A stretch of DNA of 64,000 bases from positions 75,755,265-75,819,264 of the forward strand of contig RSEF01000001.1 of the NCBI GenBank assembly GCA_003993805.1, read 5' to 3'. The first letter of the stretch is position 1. Each line of letters opens with the position of its first letter. The notes beneath the pieces are model-generated. The model was not told where the DNA came from and made no database searches. It saw only the letters and a list, made by a program, of their open reading frames with translations. A program made the translations under genes and the position numbers. Below are positions 59,550 through 64,000 of the stretch, one piece after another. Origin of the DNA: Himantopus leucocephalus (Eukaryota > Chordata > Aves > Charadriiformes > Recurvirostridae).

Positions 59550-60320
59550 TATACACAAAAATGGATCTACAGGGTTAGATCAAAGGTCCATCTAGCGCAG
59601 TATCCTGTCTCTTGTTGTACAGCAGATACCCAGGAAAGAGTGTCAGAATGGGGCGATCGAGCAATGATACTTCCCCAGACTGTGCTTCCAGCCTCTGGCT
59701 CATATTTGCAGCTCAGAAACTTCCTTTTGTATGTAGCAGCCCTTGATGGAGTCCCCCTCCCCCTTCTGTTAAACTGCCTTTTTTCTTCTGTGAACCCATG
59801 TACACTTTTAGCATCCATAATATTCCATGGCAAAGAGACAAGCAGATGAATTATTGCTTGTGCAAGGAAATGTCTCCTTTTGTTTGTTTTTATCCTGATA
59901 ATTTCATTTGATGTCTGTCCATTCTTTTTTTTCAGAAGGGACTACGAGCACTCATTCTCCATGCCATTTCTGGTTTTATAGTCTTTTATTGTTTTGCATA
60001 ATTGTTTTTCCTGCAGAAGCTGTTTCATGTGTTTGATCACTGTTGTTGCCCTGCTCCAGCTCTTCAGCTCTTCTTTTTTTCTTCCAAATGTAGGGACCAG
60101 AACTGCATGTAGCGTTCAAGGTGTAGATACTCTCTGCATTTATACAGAGGTATAATGATGTTTTACGTTCCTTTCCTACACGTGTCTACTATTATTAATT
60201 CATTTTTGACAGCTTCCACTATATTGCTTCTACTTTCAGGGTTCTGCACGCTGCTGCCCAAGCTGCATCTCGGCTGAGCATTTCCCTTGCACTTTTGCTT
60301 ATGGTCTGGACCCTGACAGT
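59550..60320 (-). mobile_element. Ancient CR1 3' half, antisense
   Basis: Begins at the inverted 3' end (GGGTTAGATCAAAGGTCCAT followed by CTAGCGCAGTATCCTGTCTC), continues through the tail equivalents (GAACCCATGTACACTTTTAG, CATCCATAATATTCCATGGC, CCTTTTGTTTGTTTTTATCC), and reaches the ORF2 3' part (GTTGCCCTGCTCCAG, CCAGAACTGCATGTAGCGTT, GCATTTATACAGAGGTATAA). About 770 bp can be followed, the longest continuous CR1 remnant in the window. It is distinct from the copy at 55930 because the order along the chromosome rules out one insertion. Confidence 0.82.
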
Positions 60321-63300
60321 TAGTCTTGCTTCACCAGAATTTCCTTTTTCCTCTTGATTCTCCCTTTTTATGCTTTCACCATATCTGAAAGAGCTTCCTT
60401 CCTCCAGTGCTCCTACCCACCTTGATCTCTAAATTCCTGCCGAAGATTCGTACTACAAAGCCCTTCCAAAGCATCTGCTCTTTTTTCCCCTTATCTACTG
60501 TACCAGCACTGTCAGGCAACTTTCTATTATGCTGGAAATAAAAAATGCCTCTAAGATGTGTGCCAAGCTCACAGAATGTAAATCCACATATGTATATCCA
60601 ATCCACTCTTCTTTTTTCTTCTTTCCTCTTCACCATCTGTCTTCTAATCTGGTTTCTGTGTGCATTAAGGTATAATTTTACACCGGTCCGGTTAATTTCA
60701 AATTTAGTTCTACTTGGCCCTATTTAAAAGTGTCTTACATTAATAGAGCTTAATCTGCTCACACCGTGAGCAGCAAGTCAAGGAAAGCAGCACTGCAAGA
60801 TTTTAAGCAGTCCAGGGAAGTCTGGGGCCTCCTCTATTCCTGTCTGGGAGCTTTTGGATAGAAATCACTTGGATGATCTGTGTAACTTCTGCATAATAAG
60901 CCTGATGTTCCTTCTCTGTGTTGGACCCGCCGCACCACTGATGTGCAGATGTGCAGCCTGTTTGCTTTCCAGATGTGTTGGATTGTACACAGACGGACTC
61001 TGTGAGCGGTGAACACGCACGCCTGAGGTTGGAGACGTACCAAGCTCGTCGTGTTTGCTGCTTATGCTGGGTCAGGTCAGCACATGAGCGTTTTGTCCAG
61101 AGTGGTCCTGGATGAGTGGTCTTGGCTGGATCTGTAAGGGAGGAACCTAACATTGTGTGCCTTCCTGTGCAAGTCCTAGTATTGCTGTGTGTTTTAACGA
61201 CAACCAAGGTAATATGGGGGAACTCTGTGTTTTTACAGCAGCATAACGTATAGTTGCTATATCACCATTATAGATTATTAAATTACCCTGATTCCCTCTC
61301 TCTCTCTTAAAAGTGTAGAGTCCCTTACAGTTTCAACAAAAAGGGCTTGTTATGGGCTCCGAGCATCCGAAAAAATGGGTGTCGTGTTCAGTTGCTCCCA
61401 TATGGACTTTAGACCTTTGTCTGAGCTGGGGATATACACCATTCTGTGGATGCAGTGAGGCAGGATCAGTGTCCTTCTTCCCCTGTGCTCCACAACCACA
61501 AAGTTTAGCTACAGTGTGGGTTTGAAGGTCAGCAGCATTTCAGGTCTCCCCTGGTTGTGGAGGCGCTGAGGATAACTCTGTCCTTAAAGTTGCATCATTA
61601 CATTTACATGTAGAGATATAATTCACAGAAATGTCCGAGTCTCTTCCTCTGATCTATAGCTCCGCACCATGTAATAGTGGGTCGGAATAAATCTGTTAGC
61701 TGAGCGTTAAGTTCAATTAAACTAAATTAGAAATAGATTAATGCTGCATTGGTCAGAGGTCCAGTCTGAGAGTTGTTATGCTCAGTTTTAGTGCTCTGCA
61801 TTTGGCTTCCTGTGTGATCTTGGGCAAGTCACTTAGCTTACCTGTGAGAAGCCCACATGGTTGTTGTGGGGTTAAATGCAGTAAAGACACATGAAGTCCT
61901 CTTGTGTATATGTTACTGGGCTTATACAGAGATGGAAGAAAAAAGTTAACGATAACAGGTCCCCCTTTGTCAGCCCTTTCTGTGTCCCAAATGATCTCCA
62001 TGGTTGGAAAAAACCTCACACTTAAAAGTTCCCGTATAACCAAATCTTACAAATATAACTGTATAGGCTGTACCTAAAGAAATGATGTTGCATTAAATGA
62101 TTAGCTGTTGAATCTAAAGTTTATGATTATATTGGCAGTGTGATCTGCTTCTGTAGTGAGTGTGGCTCGGAGCCATTCTCTTGTTAAAACGGGGACAGAA
62201 ACAATCAGTAACCCCTGCTGCCAGGCGAAGGAAGGATGAGGGCTGGGGCAGACAAAAGCTTAATCTTTCTCTCTCTCTCTGTTTTTCTAAGAGTTTGAGC
62301 TAATCGCTGATAACCAACACTAAAACATCTGAATCATAAATCTATTCAGCTACTGCGTGACTCCCAACAAACCGAGTACGAACTGTTTGTGCCTTAGCTA
62401 TTCCCTTCCCTGCTGAGCCATGCCACGCATTTATCTCACATATAACCCCTTCTCATAGTCTTTACAGGTTTAAAACAAAATTCCCATAACGCTTTTTACA
62501 TTTAAGTCATCGGGCCACCCCTTCTGTGGTAGCTCCCTTTTAAGATAGCTTTAGGCAGAAGATGAAATCACAGGGATGCAGCCTACATGCTCATCCTTCT
62601 CCCTTCTCCCCCACTCACCCCGCCAAGAGCCGGGACTCCTGCTTCCCGCTATTGTGAGAATTAATCCTTTAGTGCTCCTCGCTGCTTTACCTTCCATAAA
62701 GCCAATAAGCACAGAGTGACTGAAAGATTGGATGTGTGTTCGAAGGAATGAATAGCAATGGATCAAACTGCTCCAGCTCTTTTGCAAGTGCTGTTAGGAA
62801 AATACAATCATTTGCTTTTTATTCGAAAAATAATTATGATACCTCTATTTATAAGAAAGTGAGTCTGGGCATTTCTGGATATTTTTTTTTTCCTTCTCAG
62901 ATCAATGGACAGATTGGGGGGGGGCGGTGGGGAGCGGGGGAGCAAATTCCTAACTTTGCACCCCAGCTAGAAATCAATACAGAGGTAGTCCTGAATGCTC
63001 TTCCTTGATTGGTGGCTGTGGATGTGCTCCTGTATTGACTGAGGCTGCCCACAGTAAACACATAGGTGGAATCTTTTCAACATCAAAATTCATTTCAGAG
63101 GAAAAGGAAGTGACATTATGTTGTTATGGTTGGATAACTTTCTTCGGTACGAGAAACCCTGGAATGAGCAAATCTTGTAGTCTGTGGAGTAGGATGTGAT
63201 TTTTTTGTTTGTTTGTTTGCTTTTTCTTCTTCTGTTTCGACCGGGTGGAAGTGGCACGGAGGTTATTGAGTTAAAATGATTTCTTGAGATTTCTGCGTGC

Positions 63301-63857
63301 TAAAAGGGAATAAGTTGGGAAACAGTCTTTGGAGCTTCTCTCGCTAAAGCTTTATTAGTGAGGCTGAGTCACAGGAAAAGTCACCACCCGTCAATGCAGG
63401 GGGACTGAGTCCTCTGGGAGCAACCAGTTCAGAGTCACCTGCACTCGTGGGCAAGTAGGTGTTTCGAACAGTAGAGGAATGTGAATGCATCGATCAAAAT
63501 GTTGGGGTGTGCAGGAAACAGCTGTGCTTAGTCTTGAAAGATGGGAATCTTTGAAATGTTGTAGTGCATAGCACAAGTAAGGCTCCGCGTGCCCTCTTTT
63601 AAGGAGGTCTGGAAATCATGGGATTGTTTTATACCCAAATGTTTTATACTCATTTTATTTAAAAGTTTGAAAGAGACTAATATATGGAAACTAAAATATG
63701 AAAAGTATGTAACTATGACAGTTTGGGGGGAACAGCAGGCACCTTCTGAGAGGAGGCCCTAAGCCAGTATTGGTTGTCACAGTGGAGATGCTTAGGATGA
63801 ATCTATCCTTGGAAGGAAAGTAATGATCCTTGTTCCCAGTACTGAACATTCTATGTG
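60321..63857. other. Intron 1 unique sequence
   Basis: Pyrimidine-rich at 60330-60640, a MIR core at 61798, and otherwise no recognised feature before the terminal CR1. Confidence 0.5.
61798..61895 (+). mobile_element. MIR-type SINE core, sense
   Basis: TGTGTGATCTTGGGCAAGTC followed by ACTTAGCTTACCTGTG and then TTGTTGTGGGGTTAAATGCA matches the central part of MIR (CTGTGTGACCTTGGGCAAGT, then TTGTTGTGAGGATTAAATGA). Only about 100 bp are recognisable. Confidence 0.65.
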
Positions 63858-64000
63858 TCATAGAATCATAGAATAGTTTTGGTTGGAAGAGACCTTTAAG
63901 ATCATCAAGTCCAACTGTTAACCTAGCACTCAGCACCACATCCACATCTCTTTTAAATACCTCCAGGGATGGCAACTCCACCACTTCCCTGGGCAGTCTG
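63858..64000 (-). mobile_element. CR1 non-LTR retrotransposon, 3' end, inverted, cut by window edge
   Basis: The stretch begins TCATAGAATCATAGAATAG, the reverse complement of the CR1 8-bp terminal repeat, followed by the complement of the conserved CR1 3' region (GGTTGGAAGAGACCTTTAAG, then the TCATCAAGTCCAAC block). Because the 3' end is at the left, the element is transcribed on the minus strand and continues beyond 64000. Identity to the family pattern looks high, so it is a comparatively recent avian insertion. Confidence 0.95.

Larger units (their letters stand above)
25406..64000 (+). other. CECR2: CECR2 intron 1, 5' portion (continues past window)
   Basis: From the splice donor at 25406 (GTGAGA) to the window end I could not find a sequence resembling the next CECR2 exon, which should continue the conserved N-terminal region beginning with Glu-Leu-Glu. 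CECR2 has a very long first intron in mammals, so more than 38 kb here is unremarkable. The first roughly 900 bp remain CpG-rich. The rest holds unique sequence, simple repeats, ancient CR1 and MIR copies, and candidate regulatory blocks listed separately. The open frames inside it are short, overlap on both strands and match no family I recognise. Confidence 0.8.

Overview
The window is vertebrate nuclear DNA, most likely from a bird. Three things support this. First, it carries CR1 retroposon 3' ends with the avian ATTCTRTG-type 8-bp tail (about 5065-5422, and 63858-64000 in the opposite orientation). Second, it holds many older, decayed CR1 and MIR-type copies of the kind found across amniotes. 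Third, it is long, gene-poor, intron-like sequence broken by one very GC-rich CpG island. Nothing bacterial or viral is visible. The species cannot be named from the sequence alone.

I can recognise one gene: the first coding exon of CECR2 (chromatin remodelling, CERF complex) at 25232-25405 on the + strand. It sits inside a large CpG island (about 23900-26290), has an in-frame upstream stop, and ends at a consensus splice donor in phase 0. Everything downstream to 64000 is read as the 5' part of CECR2 intron 1, and I found no second coding exon. Everything upstream of about 23900 is intergenic or upstream regulatory DNA. No ADA2 exon, the upstream neighbour in human, could be recognised there.

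Layout: 1-5060 is unique sequence with a weak GC-rich block at 4190-5040. A relatively young CR1 lies at 5065-5422. 5423-23900 is mostly unique sequence, with a MIR-type SINE (16540-16800), a pyrimidine-rich tract (18950-19700) and an ancient antisense CR1 (22405-22900). 23900-26290 is the CECR2 CpG-island promoter and exon 1. 26300-52200 is intron 1 with few recognisable repeats but several AT-rich or GC-rich blocks that look like candidate regulatory elements (notably 39060-39220, 45400-45560, 46980-47260 and 49390-50250). 52200-64000 is intron 1 rich in ancient CR1 and MIR remnants.

Assembly caveat: nine single-base Ns occur. Two of them (33545, 37147) sit exactly between near-identical direct copies of 114-145 bp, and a third (15481) between 17-18 bp copies. 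These are best read as contig ends that overlap but were joined with one N, so those duplications are probably not real. The other Ns lie in homopolymers or extreme-GC sequence.
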